The notes under the pieces: model-generated
The model's input: the letters and a program-made list of their open reading frames with translations, nothing else
What the model was told of the DNA's origin: nothing
Databases searched by the model: none
Made by a program: the position numbers and the translations under genes
Shown here: piece by piece, positions 1 through 8,236 of the stretch
How the letters are laid out: the number at the start of each line of letters is the position of its first letter
How positions within the stretch are numbered: position 1 is the stretch's first letter
DNA from: Bacillota bacterium
GTDB lineage: Bacteria; Bacillota; Dethiobacteria; DTU022
Reading direction: 5' to 3'
DNA: 28,981 nt
NCBI GenBank assembly: GCA_012727685.1
Contig: JAAYGO010000021.1
Coordinates: forward strand, 1-28,981

Positions 1-50
1 AGACAAAAGTAGTGGCAAAATGTACATCACCAAAGCCCAAAAGCCTTATT

Positions 51-116
51 TTAAAGGATTCCTAGCTGATGAACTGTCAAACTCAAGACAACAAAACAAA
101 CGATAAGTCTTTTCAT
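51..116 (-). CDS. tiny ORF, signal-peptide-like, possibly a broken gene
   Basis: A 21-codon ORF on the minus strand begins at an ATG (116) preceded by a strong GGAGGG ribosome binding site about 6 nt away. It lies downstream of a good leftward promoter (152-179). The product begins MKRLIVCFVV, a Lys-Arg start and a hydrophobic run like a signal peptide or membrane anchor, and stops at 51-53. After the stop, a different frame is open to the window edge, so this may be the start of a frameshifted secreted-protein gene rather than a true micro-protein. No family is recognised. The translation signals are clear; the product is not. Confidence 0.35.
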   Translation of the reverse strand: MKRLIVCFVVLSLTVHQLGIL

Positions 117-151
117 TTCAATCCCTCCGTTGATCTAATTTAATATATTTT

Positions 152-179
152 ATTATATCAAAATATTGTACCAGTTCAA
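152..179 (-). promoter_or_regulatory. leftward sigma-A type promoter
   Basis: On the minus strand, TTGAAC (174-179) and TATAAT (152-157) are separated by 16 nt in an AT-rich stretch. This would drive the small leftward ORF starting at 116. It is divergent from the addB promoter candidate. Confidence 0.55.
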
Positions 180-252
180 TCAATAATGTTTATATTCAAT
201 AAATATTGCCTATAAAGTCCCTCTTTAGATTGGATTTAACCTTGCCGGTCTT

Positions 253-281
253 TTGCAGTTTCTATAGGTAGAGGATACTGT
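253..281 (+). promoter_or_regulatory. candidate promoter for addB-addA
   Basis: TTGCAG (253-258) and TACTGT (276-281) are spaced 17 nt apart, about 60 nt before the addB ATG. The match to consensus is moderate. Together with the leftward promoter at 152-179, this accounts for the otherwise AT-rich, gene-poor first 340 bases. Confidence 0.35.
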
Positions 282-340
282 TAATCATTGATTGAGGGGA
301 GGAGACAGGAATCTGTTGTCAGGCAATAGAATATTTTAGT

Positions 341-3300
341 ATGTCTAAACTATACCTTGGAACAGCGCCACTCCTGGAAAAACAGCTCGCCTCCTGTATC
401 GCTACCGTCAAAAAAGACAATCCGTTTGCCCCGGTGGTGGTGCTGGTGGAGAGCAACCTGGTTGGTGTTCACCTGCGGCGCTCCCTGGCCTACAGGATGG
501 GCAGCCACTGCTCCGTCCGTTTTGTGACGCTGTCCGACCTGGTGTCGCTGCTCCTGCGCGCGCAAGAGGATTCCGGCGGCGAAGCGCTTCCTCCTTTTGG
601 CGAGGAGTGGGCGGCTGTTTTGACCGCCCGCGAGGCGGGATCCGGTTATTTCGCACCGGTAGCGGAGCGGCCCGGTTTTGCCCGGGCGCTGCTCGAGACT
701 TTTCGTAACCTGGTGGAAGCAGGTCTGCCTCAAATTCCCCCCGGCGCTGCGGAAACGGCAGCCCGGCAGGAACTGCAGCGTCTCTATGATTTTTATAATG
801 AATCTACAAAAGATTTTCTGACCAGGCCAAAAGCCCTGGCCTTAGCCCGTCTCGCTTTACCCGCCGTGCGGCCTTTTCATCTCTACATTTACGGCGGCTA
901 CCGCTTTACACCGCTCGAACTGACACTGCTTCAAGATTTAATTAAATTTTTAAGTCCTGCGGTTTTCTTAAGGGAAGCGGCACTGCGTTTTAGCGGGTCA
1001 AAAAAGCTGCTTGCATTTTACACCGGACACGGTTTGCAGCCCGTACCGCTTCAATCAGAAAAAGGCACTGCCCTTACGAATCTGTTCCGGCTGCAGGAGG
1101 GCATATTTAGCCAGGGTAGTCCTAAGGGCGCGGACGCCGCGGACGATTCCCTGCGTTTTAGCTGCGCGCCCGATGAAATCAGCGAAGCGGAATCCATTAC
1201 CCGGGAAATCGTCACTCTCGCCGGCAGCGGAATCCCCTTTCGGGAGATGGCGGTGGCGGTGAAAGAGCCTGCTTCAGCCGGTCTGCTGCAGGACAAGCTC
1301 GCCGAAGCAGGGATCCCGGCCTACCTCGCCGCAGGCATCCCCCTGGCCCAGACCCGGACGGGGAAGAGCCTGCTGCTCTTCCTGGAGCTGTTGGATAGCG
1401 ATTATGCGCGGCCACGCGTCATGGAGCTTATTGCCTATGCTCCCTGGAACTATAAGGAAATATTTTCTGATGGAGCCCTGCCCAATCCCGCCCTGTGGGA
1501 TTTGCTGGCCATCGAAGCAGGAGTGGTTGGAGGGCGGGAACAGTGGAGCTCGCGCCTGGAAACTTATCATGTCCATTTAAGCAGGTGGGTGCAGGTGCAA
1601 GAGGCCAAAGGTGATGGCGAGATCGATTGGCGCGGCCGCCTGGCAGCCCTGGGGTATTTCCGCCGTTTTTTAGAGAGTCTTTTTGCCGCCGCCGAAGCGG
1701 TCCCCCGAAACGGGTGCTGGTCTGAGCTTACCGGCGCGCTGGGCGATTTTGTGCGCCGTTTTTTGCTTCACGCACCGGAACAGCAGGTCCTGTTCCGGCT
1801 GCTGCAAAACATGGCCGGCCTGGACAGGTTTGGCGCCTCCGCCCCGCTGCCCGAGGCGCGGGCGCTGCTCCGGCATGCCCTGCAGGTGGTGACCCTGCCA
1901 GCAGGCAAGTTTCAGCAGAGCGGGGTCAACATTTTACCGCTCACCGCCCTTGCCGGCCTCAGCTTTCCGGTCCTTTTTTTGCCGGGGGTGACGAGCAACA
2001 ACTATCCTCTACCGCCCAGGCACGATCCGCTGCTGCCGGAGTTGGAAACGCCCGCCGCCAAAGCGGAAAAGCTCTCGCAGGAAGCCCTCTACTTTACCCT
2101 GGCGTTGCAGTCAGCCGTAAAAAAAGCTTTTCTTTCCTGGCCCCGGACCGATGCGGCCGGGGACCGGGAGCTCTTACCCTCGTTTTACCTTTCATGCTGC
2201 GGAGAGGCTCTCCTCGGAAAGCGGCCCGGCCTGCAAGAGCTGCACCGTCTGCCTGGTTACCGGCGCTTATCCGCCGGTGCCGTCCCCGCAGCGGAGGAGG
2301 CGGTTTATGAATATGACTATGACCTGGCCTGCTGCCGCCGGCCGGATCTGGCTTCAAAAGCTGGGCGCTACCTGCGCCGCCTCTCACCGTTCCTGGAAAG
2401 GGTGCTCGACTTTGACGCCTCCGCCAGGACAACGCACTTTACCGCTTACCAGGGGATCGTGGGGGCTGCCAGCGCCGGCAAGGGAAGCAACTCACCGGAG
2501 AGCGGCCTGGCTGTAACCGCGCTGGAAGAATACGCGCGCTGCCCCTATTCCTACTTCCTAAAACACCTGCTTCGCTTGCAGCCCCTGGAAGAGCCCGAAG
2601 CTGCCCTGGGGCTTAGCCCCGCCCGGCGTGGCCTGCTCATGCACCGGATCCTGGAGCTTTTTTATCGTGAAAGCAACTCCAGGGGTCTGCTGCCGGTGCT
2701 TCGTTTTCCCGGGGAAAACGAAGCTCTGCTGGAGGAGATCTGCCGCCGGGAATTGGCCGAATTTGCCCGCTTTAATCCGCCTTACTTCGATTTGCTCTGG
2801 GAGCTCGAGCAGCTTGAGCTGGTGGCCATGGCGCAGGCACTGCTGGCCTGGGAGATCGAGGCGGGGGAACCGTTTATTCCGGAGCACTTTGAATTCAACT
2901 TTGACCGGGTTAATAACGGTGCCGGTTTTTGCCTGGAACTGCCCGGGGGAGAGCGCCTCTTTTTACGCGGCCGTATCGATCGCATCGACTCTGACGGTAA
3001 GCGGCTGCGCGTCATCGATTACAAAACCGGGCGAAAGCGGGGGAAAAATGACAGTTTTGAAGGGGGAACGGCGCTGCAGTTGCCCGTTTACCTGCTGGCG
3101 GCGGCGAGGCTGTGCGGGACCGATCCCGCGCAGGCGGAGGCGTGCGCCTACTTCCTCTCGGCCGGCGGGGTCGAACGGGTCGCCTTTTCCGGCCAGGATT
3201 GGCCGGAAAAAGAGCAAGCCCTCGTCGAAACGATCGCCGTCATCAACGGCGGTATCAGCGACAGCTTTTTTGCCCCCTTCCCTGGCGCCAACGGCGCGAA

Positions 3301-3415
3301 CTGCCGCAGCTGTCCCTATAAAGCCATCTGCGGTCCCAATGTGGAGGCCCTTTTCCGCCGCAAAGCCGCCGATCCCCGGCTGGCTGACTTTTTAAAGCTT
3401 AAGGAGAACAAATGA
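341..3415 (+). CDS. addB: AddB-type nuclease/inactive helicase subunit
   Basis: 1024 aa. This is the probable AddB subunit of the AddAB helicase-nuclease, which resects double-strand breaks for RecA-dependent repair. The C-terminal third carries the RecB-like PD-(D/E)XK nuclease: LLMHRILE near residue 765, GRIDRID near 880 and IDYKTG near 892. It is framed by the iron-sulphur cysteines typical of AddB, one at about 733 (ARCPYSYF) and three near 988, 991 and 997 (CRSCPYKAIC). The N-terminus, where Bacillus AddB has a GxxGxGKT P-loop, reads YLGTAPLLEKQL, so the Walker A motif appears lost. The length is somewhat below the roughly 1150 aa of Bacillus AddB. ATG 341 is the first possible start after an in-frame stop near 291; its ribosome binding site is poor, with the nearest GGGGAGGAG 36 nt away. 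addA follows after a repeat-containing gap. Confidence 0.85.
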   Translation: MSKLYLGTAPLLEKQLASCIATVKKDNPFAPVVVLVESNLVGVHLRRSLAYRMGSHCSVRFVTLSDLVSLLLRAQEDSGGEALPPFGEEWAAVLTAREAGSGYFAPVAERPGFARALLETFRNLVEAGLPQIPPGAAETAARQELQRLYDFYNESTKDFLTRPKALALARLALPAVRPFHLYIYGGYRFTPLELTLLQDLIKFLSPAVFLREAALRFSGSKKLLAFYTGHGLQPVPLQSEKGTALTNLFRLQEGIFSQGSPKGADAADDSLRFSCAPDEISEAESITREIVTLAGSGIPFREMAVAVKEPASAGLLQDKLAEAGIPAYLAAGIPLAQTRTGKSLLLFLELLDSDYARPRVMELIAYAPWNYKEIFSDGALPNPALWDLLAIEAGVVGGREQWSSRLETYHVHLSRWVQVQEAKGDGEIDWRGRLAALGYFRRFLESLFAAAEAVPRNGCWSELTGALGDFVRRFLLHAPEQQVLFRLLQNMAGLDRFGASAPLPEARALLRHALQVVTLPAGKFQQSGVNILPLTALAGLSFPVLFLPGVTSNNYPLPPRHDPLLPELETPAAKAEKLSQEALYFTLALQSAVKKAFLSWPRTDAAGDRELLPSFYLSCCGEALLGKRPGLQELHRLPGYRRLSAGAVPAAEEAVYEYDYDLACCRRPDLASKAGRYLRRLSPFLERVLDFDASARTTHFTAYQGIVGAASAGKGSNSPESGLAVTALEEYARCPYSYFLKHLLRLQPLEEPEAALGLSPARRGLLMHRILELFYRESNSRGLLPVLRFPGENEALLEEICRRELAEFARFNPPYFDLLWELEQLELVAMAQALLAWEIEAGEPFIPEHFEFNFDRVNNGAGFCLELPGGERLFLRGRIDRIDSDGKRLRVIDYKTGRKRGKNDSFEGGTALQLPVYLLAAARLCGTDPAQAEACAYFLSAGGVERVAFSGQDWPEKEQALVETIAVINGGISDSFFAPFPGANGANCRSCPYKAICGPNVEALFRRKAADPRLADFLKLKENK

Positions 3416-3536
3416 GAAGTGAGAAGTGAGAGATGAGATGTGAGAAGTAGATATAAAAAACACCTTTTTTAATAAGGTTAATGAATCAAAAGTATCGAAT
3501 CTAATCTCACTTCCAACCTCTCAGCTCTCACATCCC
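3413..3536 (+). repeat. GTGAGAA-type repeat with inverted arms between addB and addA
   Basis: From the addB stop codon onward, the purine-rich unit GTGAGAA and variants (GTGAGAG, ATGAGAT, GTGAGAAG) recur in tandem to 3450. At 3501-3536 the complementary pyrimidine-rich string (TCTCACTTCC, CTCTCAGCTCTCACATCC) follows. The two blocks are an imperfect inverted repeat around an AT-rich centre with AAAAAACACCTTTTTT. It resembles a dispersed intergenic palindromic element rather than a gene. It lies inside the presumed addB-addA transcript and could form a large imperfect hairpin. Confidence 0.6.
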
Positions 3537-3623
3537 ATTGGGGGCAAGCCGGTTGAACGGTGGAAAGGAATAAAGTTCTTCCTATGGTTTAAGGGAAGAT
3601 CGGGTTTGCTTGGAGGTAGAGCG

Positions 3624-6600
3624 ATGAAACTGGTGGACGAGGCTGCGCGCCGCCTCGCGAAAGCGGATCTGCAGACAAACTATTGGGTTGAAGCGGGGGC
3701 GGGAACCGGCAAAACGACCCTGCTGATCAGCCGCCTGCTCAACATTGTGCTTGCCGGCGAGGCCGGGCTCGACCAGGTGGCAGCGATTACCTTTACCGAG
3801 AAAGCGGCGGCTGAATTGAAGGTGCGGCTGCGGGAGGCGCTCGAGGAGCGGCTCCCCGGCGCGGAAAAAGGTCAAAAAGAGCTGATCATCCGGGCCCTTG
3901 AAGAAATCGAGACCGCTCCGATAACAACGATCCATTCCTTTGCCGCCGGGATTTTGCGGGAACGCCCGGTGGAAGCGGGCGTTGATCCCGCTTTTACGAT
4001 TATCAGCGGAGAACTGGATGATTTGCTGGAACAGGCCTGGGAGCAGTGGCTGGCCGGCCAGCTCGCCCAAAAGGCGGCGCCCCTGCAGCGGGCTCTCTTC
4101 CTCGGCTGCACCCTGGATCAGTTAAAAGGGCTGTGCTTAACGCTCTACCGGCAGCGCGACCTGGTCCTGGCCGGAACGTGCCCGCGGCCACCCGACCTGC
4201 TGCCCGCTTTCCTGATAGATTTCAAACAATACAGCAGCGAGCTGGAAAGCCTGCTCGGCCATTGCTGCGACCCCAGCGATCGGGGTTATCAACTGATCTG
4301 CTCTCTCCTGGCCAGCGGCCGGGAGCTAGGGCAAGCCGGCGAGCGCCTGATCCAGGAAAATATTATCCTAAACCGCTTTCCCAGGGTTGCGGTAAGGGGG
4401 AATAAGAAGCACTGGCACCCCGCCGATAGCTGCGCCCGGCAAAAGGAGATCTGCGCCAGTCTGGCTGAGCAACTGGAGCGGACCCGGCAATCGATTGCCG
4501 GGAACTTGATCGCCGACCTGGTGGAGTGGGCCCGTGGTTTCTTCGCCGCCGTGGAGAAGGCCAAAGGCGGCTCCCTCGATTTTCAGGATCTGCTTTTAAA
4601 AGCGCGGGACCTGCTGCGCGATTCGCTCGAGGTGCGCCGCCATTTTCAGAAACGATTCCGCTACATCCTGGTGGACGAATTTCAGGATACCGATCCCCTG
4701 CAGGTAGAGCTAGTATTTTTCCTGGCTGAAAAGAGCCCCCGGGCCGCCACCTGGCGCGAGGTTGAACCGGTGCCGGGCAAGCTCTTTCTGGTGGGGGATC
4801 CAAAACAGTCGATTTACCGCTTCCGGCGGGCCGATATCGAGATCTACCAGGAGGCGGGGAATATACTGATTGGCCAAGGCAAAAAACTTGAGATTACGCA
4901 AAATTTTCGCACCTTGCCCGCCTTGATCCGGTGGGTCAACCGCTGTTTTGCCGGCTTAATCGAAGCCCAGGAAAATTATCAGCCCGCCTATATTCCTCTG
5001 CACCCCTACCGCCCGGATCCCGGCGAACCGTCCCTGATCGTCATTAAACCGGCAGAAGACTTCACTGCCGCTTCGGCCGCCGCGGTGCGGAGCGCCGAAG
5101 CGGCCGCGGTGGCGCAGTGGATCGCTCAAAATGTTGGCAGCCGCATGATCAGCGGAGAGGGTTCTGAAAGGCGGCCGCTCAGATACTGCGATTTGGCCAT
5201 CCTCTTTCCCACCTATACCGGGATTGAAGTCTATGAAGAGGCGCTGCGCAGCCGGGGCATCCCCTACCGCCTGGAAGGGGGCAAGCGCTTTTACCTGCGC
5301 GAAGAGATTGCCGCGCTAAAGAATTTACTCGCAACCGTCGACAACCCCTATGATGCGGTCTCGCTAGTCGCGGTACTGCGCTACTGGGGCGGCATCTCCG
5401 ATGCAGAGCTCTATGCTTACAAGCAAAGCGGGGGAGTATTGGACTACCGGGCAGAAGCTGATCCCCGCTTCCCCCGCATCGCCGAGCTGTTTGCGCTGCT
5501 CAAGGAGGCGCACGAGGCGCGGCACAGCAGCCCGGTCTCCGCGCTGGTGGAAAGACTGCTGCGGCGGACCTGGTATGCCCAGCGCTGCCTCGCCTTGCCC
5601 CACGGAGACCAGGTGCAGGCAAACCTGCGCAAGGCCATCGCCATCATCCGCCAGTGGGAAAGGGAGCGCCCCCTGACCCTGCCGGCTTTTGCCCGCTGGC
5701 TGGCAAGGGTGGAAGAACAGGGCCGGGAAGAATCCGAATCGCTAGTCATGGATCCGGACGGTGATGCGGTGCAGTTGTTGACGATTCACAAGGCCAAGGG
5801 GCTGGAATTCCCGGCAGTCTGCCTGGTTAACCTGTGCGGCGATCGCAGCGGCCGGGAATATTTTTTAGCCGATCGCATCCAGCAGCGTTTTTTCGTGCGC
5901 CTCTCCAGGGATCTGAGCGGAGCAGGCTTTGCAGAGGCCCTGGAGAGAGAAAAAAAGCGGCAGGAAGCCGAGGACCGGCGCCTGCTCTATGTGGCCGCCA
6001 CCCGGGCGCGCGATTACCTGATCTTGCCGCACTACTACAACGGCCGCTGCAGCGGTTTTTGGAAAGATCTGAAAGCGCTGGAAGAGCAGCTTCCGGGGCT
6101 CTGGGCGGAAGCGGAGGAGAGTCACGCTGCTGTAACCGCGGCTTTGTCCTCCCCGGAAGGGGCTGCCGCCGGGGAAGCTGCTGTCTCCCCGGATCCGGTG
6201 GCCGAGGCGCTGCAAAAAAGATCCGCCTGGCAGTCGGCATTGCAGCAGACCATCGTCAAGGCTGCCGTCCCCGGGCCTTACCGCAGCGCCGGCAGCCTTG
6301 CCGCCCGGGTGGAGATGGCAGCGGCTGAGCCGGCCCTACCAGATTTTGACGAGGGCACGATGGATCCCTACCGGCACGATTTTGAAGCCGGCGGTGCCGC
6401 CCTGGGCTCCGCTTTTCACGCGGTCATGGAAGAGCTGGCGCCCGGTCCTGCAGAGCCGCAGTTAATCGAACGCTGCGCCCGCAAGAGCGCCGCCTACTGG
6501 GGTCTAAAGAGCAGTGATGAACTGGCCCGCCTGGTCCGCCAGACCCTTGAGCACCCACTCCTGCAGCGGGCGCGCCGCTCGGATCTGGTGCGGCGAGAAC

Positions 6601-6941
6601 TGCCGTTTATGCTCAACCTGGACGGCATCCTGGTGGAAGGGATTATCGACTTGATTTTCAGGGAAAAGGGGGGACTGATCTTGGTTGATTATAAGACGGA
6701 CGCTGTCACCGGGGCGGAGCTGGAGAGCCGCTTTGCGCACTACCTGAGCCAGGGACAGGTCTACGCCCTCGCCCTGGCCGAGATCACCGGCGAACCGGTC
6801 CGGGAAGCCTCGTTTTTATTTGTCCGCACGCAAACCGTGAAGCAGATCGAGGAGCTCGATCCAGCCCGGCTGAAAGAGTCCCTCCGCGCACTGATTAGAG
6901 AAGGGAATGCTCCGGGGGACGGTTCGCTTAAGCTATCGTGA
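3624..6941 (+). CDS. addA: AddA, UvrD-type helicase-nuclease subunit
   Basis: 1105 aa from ATG 3624, chosen because TGGAGGT lies 6 nt upstream; a TTG at 3606 is a longer alternative. This is the ATP-driven 3'-5' helicase and nuclease partner of AddB. Superfamily 1 motifs are intact: Walker A AGAGTGKTT (about 23-31), Walker B VDEFQDTDPLQ (about 350), GDPKQSIYRFR (about 391), TIHKAKGLEFP (motif V) and LLYVAATRARD (motif VI). The C-terminal RecB-like nuclease shows GSAFHAVME and LVDYKTD (about 1020). The length suits an AddA (Bacillus about 1230 aa) with a shorter insert region. The last codons overlap GGGGACGGTTC, a core shared with the repeat at 16602-16717, so the extreme C-terminus may be repeat-derived. 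Confidence 0.93.
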   Translation: MKLVDEAARRLAKADLQTNYWVEAGAGTGKTTLLISRLLNIVLAGEAGLDQVAAITFTEKAAAELKVRLREALEERLPGAEKGQKELIIRALEEIETAPITTIHSFAAGILRERPVEAGVDPAFTIISGELDDLLEQAWEQWLAGQLAQKAAPLQRALFLGCTLDQLKGLCLTLYRQRDLVLAGTCPRPPDLLPAFLIDFKQYSSELESLLGHCCDPSDRGYQLICSLLASGRELGQAGERLIQENIILNRFPRVAVRGNKKHWHPADSCARQKEICASLAEQLERTRQSIAGNLIADLVEWARGFFAAVEKAKGGSLDFQDLLLKARDLLRDSLEVRRHFQKRFRYILVDEFQDTDPLQVELVFFLAEKSPRAATWREVEPVPGKLFLVGDPKQSIYRFRRADIEIYQEAGNILIGQGKKLEITQNFRTLPALIRWVNRCFAGLIEAQENYQPAYIPLHPYRPDPGEPSLIVIKPAEDFTAASAAAVRSAEAAAVAQWIAQNVGSRMISGEGSERRPLRYCDLAILFPTYTGIEVYEEALRSRGIPYRLEGGKRFYLREEIAALKNLLATVDNPYDAVSLVAVLRYWGGISDAELYAYKQSGGVLDYRAEADPRFPRIAELFALLKEAHEARHSSPVSALVERLLRRTWYAQRCLALPHGDQVQANLRKAIAIIRQWERERPLTLPAFARWLARVEEQGREESESLVMDPDGDAVQLLTIHKAKGLEFPAVCLVNLCGDRSGREYFLADRIQQRFFVRLSRDLSGAGFAEALEREKKRQEAEDRRLLYVAATRARDYLILPHYYNGRCSGFWKDLKALEEQLPGLWAEAEESHAAVTAALSSPEGAAAGEAAVSPDPVAEALQKRSAWQSALQQTIVKAAVPGPYRSAGSLAARVEMAAAEPALPDFDEGTMDPYRHDFEAGGAALGSAFHAVMEELAPGPAEPQLIERCARKSAAYWGLKSSDELARLVRQTLEHPLLQRARRSDLVRRELPFMLNLDGILVEGIIDLIFREKGGLILVDYKTDAVTGAELESRFAHYLSQGQVYALALAEITGEPVREASFLFVRTQTVKQIEELDPARLKESLRALIREGNAPGDGSLKLS

Positions 6942-6963
6942 ACGCAGACATAAATACTTGAGG

Positions 6964-6994
6964 CTCTTGCCGTCCAGCACTTAAGCGGCAAGAG
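6964..6994 (+). terminator. hairpin after addA, possible weak terminator
   Basis: CTCTTGCCG (6964-6972) pairs perfectly with CGGCAAGAG (6986-6994). The downstream sequence is only moderately T-rich (ATTCTTTTC), so this is a weak or non-canonical terminator for addA. Confidence 0.4.
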
Positions 6995-7022
6995 GCATGA
7001 TTCTTTTCATTCTCCCGATTGA

Positions 7023-7120
7023 CACCCCCCTCACCCTGCCCTCTCCCCCCTGAGGGGGAGAGGGAGTTGGGAAAGGCACTATTTTCCTCATCCAGTTGGT
7101 GCCCCCGCTGGCGGGGGCAC
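7023..7120. repeat. two GC-rich palindromes (REP-like)
   Basis: Within the 401-base gap between addA and the next gene, CCCTCTCCCCC (7039-7049) pairs with GGGGGAGAGGG (7054-7064) around CTGA. It is preceded by CCCTCACCCTG, a layout common to dispersed intergenic palindromes. A second perfect palindrome has arms GTGCCCCCGC (7099-7108) and GCGGGGGCAC (7111-7120). No coding signal is seen here. Confidence 0.55.
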
Positions 7121-7271
7121 GGGGTCTACCCTTGTAAATGGCCATCATTGTTTACCGCTCCTTAAATTTGGTTCACGCAGAAGTATCTTTAAAATGTCTC
7201 TGGAAAACCGGTAAGCTAGTGATCAATACCTGTTCCGGCTCTTTTTGCTCCGTAACGGCAAATCTTAGTTG

Positions 7272-7300
7272 TTGTAAAAATGGGGCGGGTAATTTATAAT
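7272..7300 (+). promoter_or_regulatory. promoter of the prenylglyceryl phosphate synthase gene
   Basis: TTGTAA (7272-7277) and a perfect TATAAT (7295-7300) are separated by 17 nt. The start codon is 43 nt downstream, with AAGAAGG as ribosome binding site. Confidence 0.7.
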
Positions 7301-7342
7301 TAGGTAAACGCCATCCAAAACCAATAAGAAGGTTTAAAATAG

Positions 7343-8077
7343 ATGAAAGTAAAAGAGTATTTAAAGAACAAGCTTCTACAGGGTGCTGTGCATATCACCC
7401 TCATTGATCCGTCCCGCCAGGTGCCGGAGACCGCTGCCCGTCTCGCCGAAACAGCCCAGGAAGTGGGCAGCGATCTGATTTTCGTCGGCGGCTCCACCAG
7501 GGTGACGCAGCATGTGCTGATGGATACGGTTGACGCCGTCAAACAGCGTTCAACGATTCCGGTCCTTTTTTTTCCCACCGGCACCGAGTCTTTAAGCCTT
7601 AATCTCGATGCTTTCCTCTTCTTAAGTTTGCTCAATTCGCGCAATTCCCATTTTATCAGCGGCACCCATTCCCGGATTGCGCTGGTTTTAAAGCGCCTCA
7701 ACGTGGAGACGATCCCGGTCGGCTATATCTTGATTGAGCCGGGAATGAAAATGGGGGAAATCGGTGAGGCCGATCTGGTCGCCAGGGATGATTTCTGGAG
7801 GGCAATCGGCTACGCCCTCACCGCTGAATTCATGGGCATGGAGTATGTCTACCTCGATGTGGGCAACGGCGCCGCCCAGCCTGTCCCTGCCGGGATGATC
7901 CGGGCGGTCAAGCGCGAAATATCAGTCCCCCTGATCGTTGGCGGTGGCATTCGCACGGCCATCGATGCCCGCCGGGTGCGACAGGCCGGCGCGGACATGG
8001 TCGTGACCGGCACGATCATCGAAAACGCCGGCTACCGGGAAAGACTGCGCTCCATCTTAAGCGCGCTTAAGGAATAG
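7343..8077 (+). CDS. geranylgeranyl/heptaprenylglyceryl phosphate synthase family
   Basis: 244 aa TIM-barrel enzyme of the GGGP synthase/PcrB family. The family joins a polyprenyl diphosphate to glycerol-1-phosphate through an ether bond, the first committed step of archaeal-type lipids. Family signs are HITLIDPSRQ near residue 17 (phosphate and Mg site), VGGSTRVT near 48, FFPTGTES, FLSLLNSRN, GYILIEPG, the C-terminal phosphate-binding VGGGIR and VVTGTIIEN. The YLDVGNGAAQPVP segment and the 244-aa length match the group II (archaeal and Bacteroidetes) enzymes better than Bacillus PcrB, which is about 230 aa and lacks this segment. That subgroup call is from remembered family features. The gene has its own promoter and a terminator just downstream, so it is monocistronic. 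Prenyl length cannot be read from the sequence. Confidence 0.85.
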   Translation: MKVKEYLKNKLLQGAVHITLIDPSRQVPETAARLAETAQEVGSDLIFVGGSTRVTQHVLMDTVDAVKQRSTIPVLFFPTGTESLSLNLDAFLFLSLLNSRNSHFISGTHSRIALVLKRLNVETIPVGYILIEPGMKMGEIGEADLVARDDFWRAIGYALTAEFMGMEYVYLDVGNGAAQPVPAGMIRAVKREISVPLIVGGGIRTAIDARRVRQAGADMVVTGTIIENAGYRERLRSILSALKE

Positions 8078-8143
8078 CTTCGGCGGGAGCCCGGTATCCG
8101 CGCCCGGTTAGCAAAAGGATAGACAAGAAATTTGAGCCAAAAC

Positions 8144-8177
8144 AAAAACCCATCTGCCCTGTGGCAGGGGTTTTTTA
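8144..8177. terminator. bidirectional intrinsic terminator
   Basis: AAAAACCC-AT-CTGCC, loop CTGT, GGCAG-GGGTTTTTT: a GC stem flanked by A-run and T-run on the two sides. It can stop the rightward synthase transcript and the leftward cofactor operon, which converge here. Confidence 0.8.
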
Positions 8178-8236
8178 TTTCTCCTGGATAGCTTCAAGAC
8201 CAGGTCTCGCACCTGTTTGCCGACACCACGTTGTGA

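Noticed and set aside
2628..3395. 255-codon ORF inside addB in another frame
   Set aside because: Shadow of the high-GC addB coding sequence, with low-complexity Arg/Pro/Ser composition and no ribosome binding site.
3413..3536. CRISPR array
   Set aside because: Units are 7-8 bases with no spacers of constant size, and no cas genes are near.
7099..7120. Palindrome as a terminator of addA
   Set aside because: Perfect arms but no T-run, and it belongs with the neighbouring REP-like palindrome.
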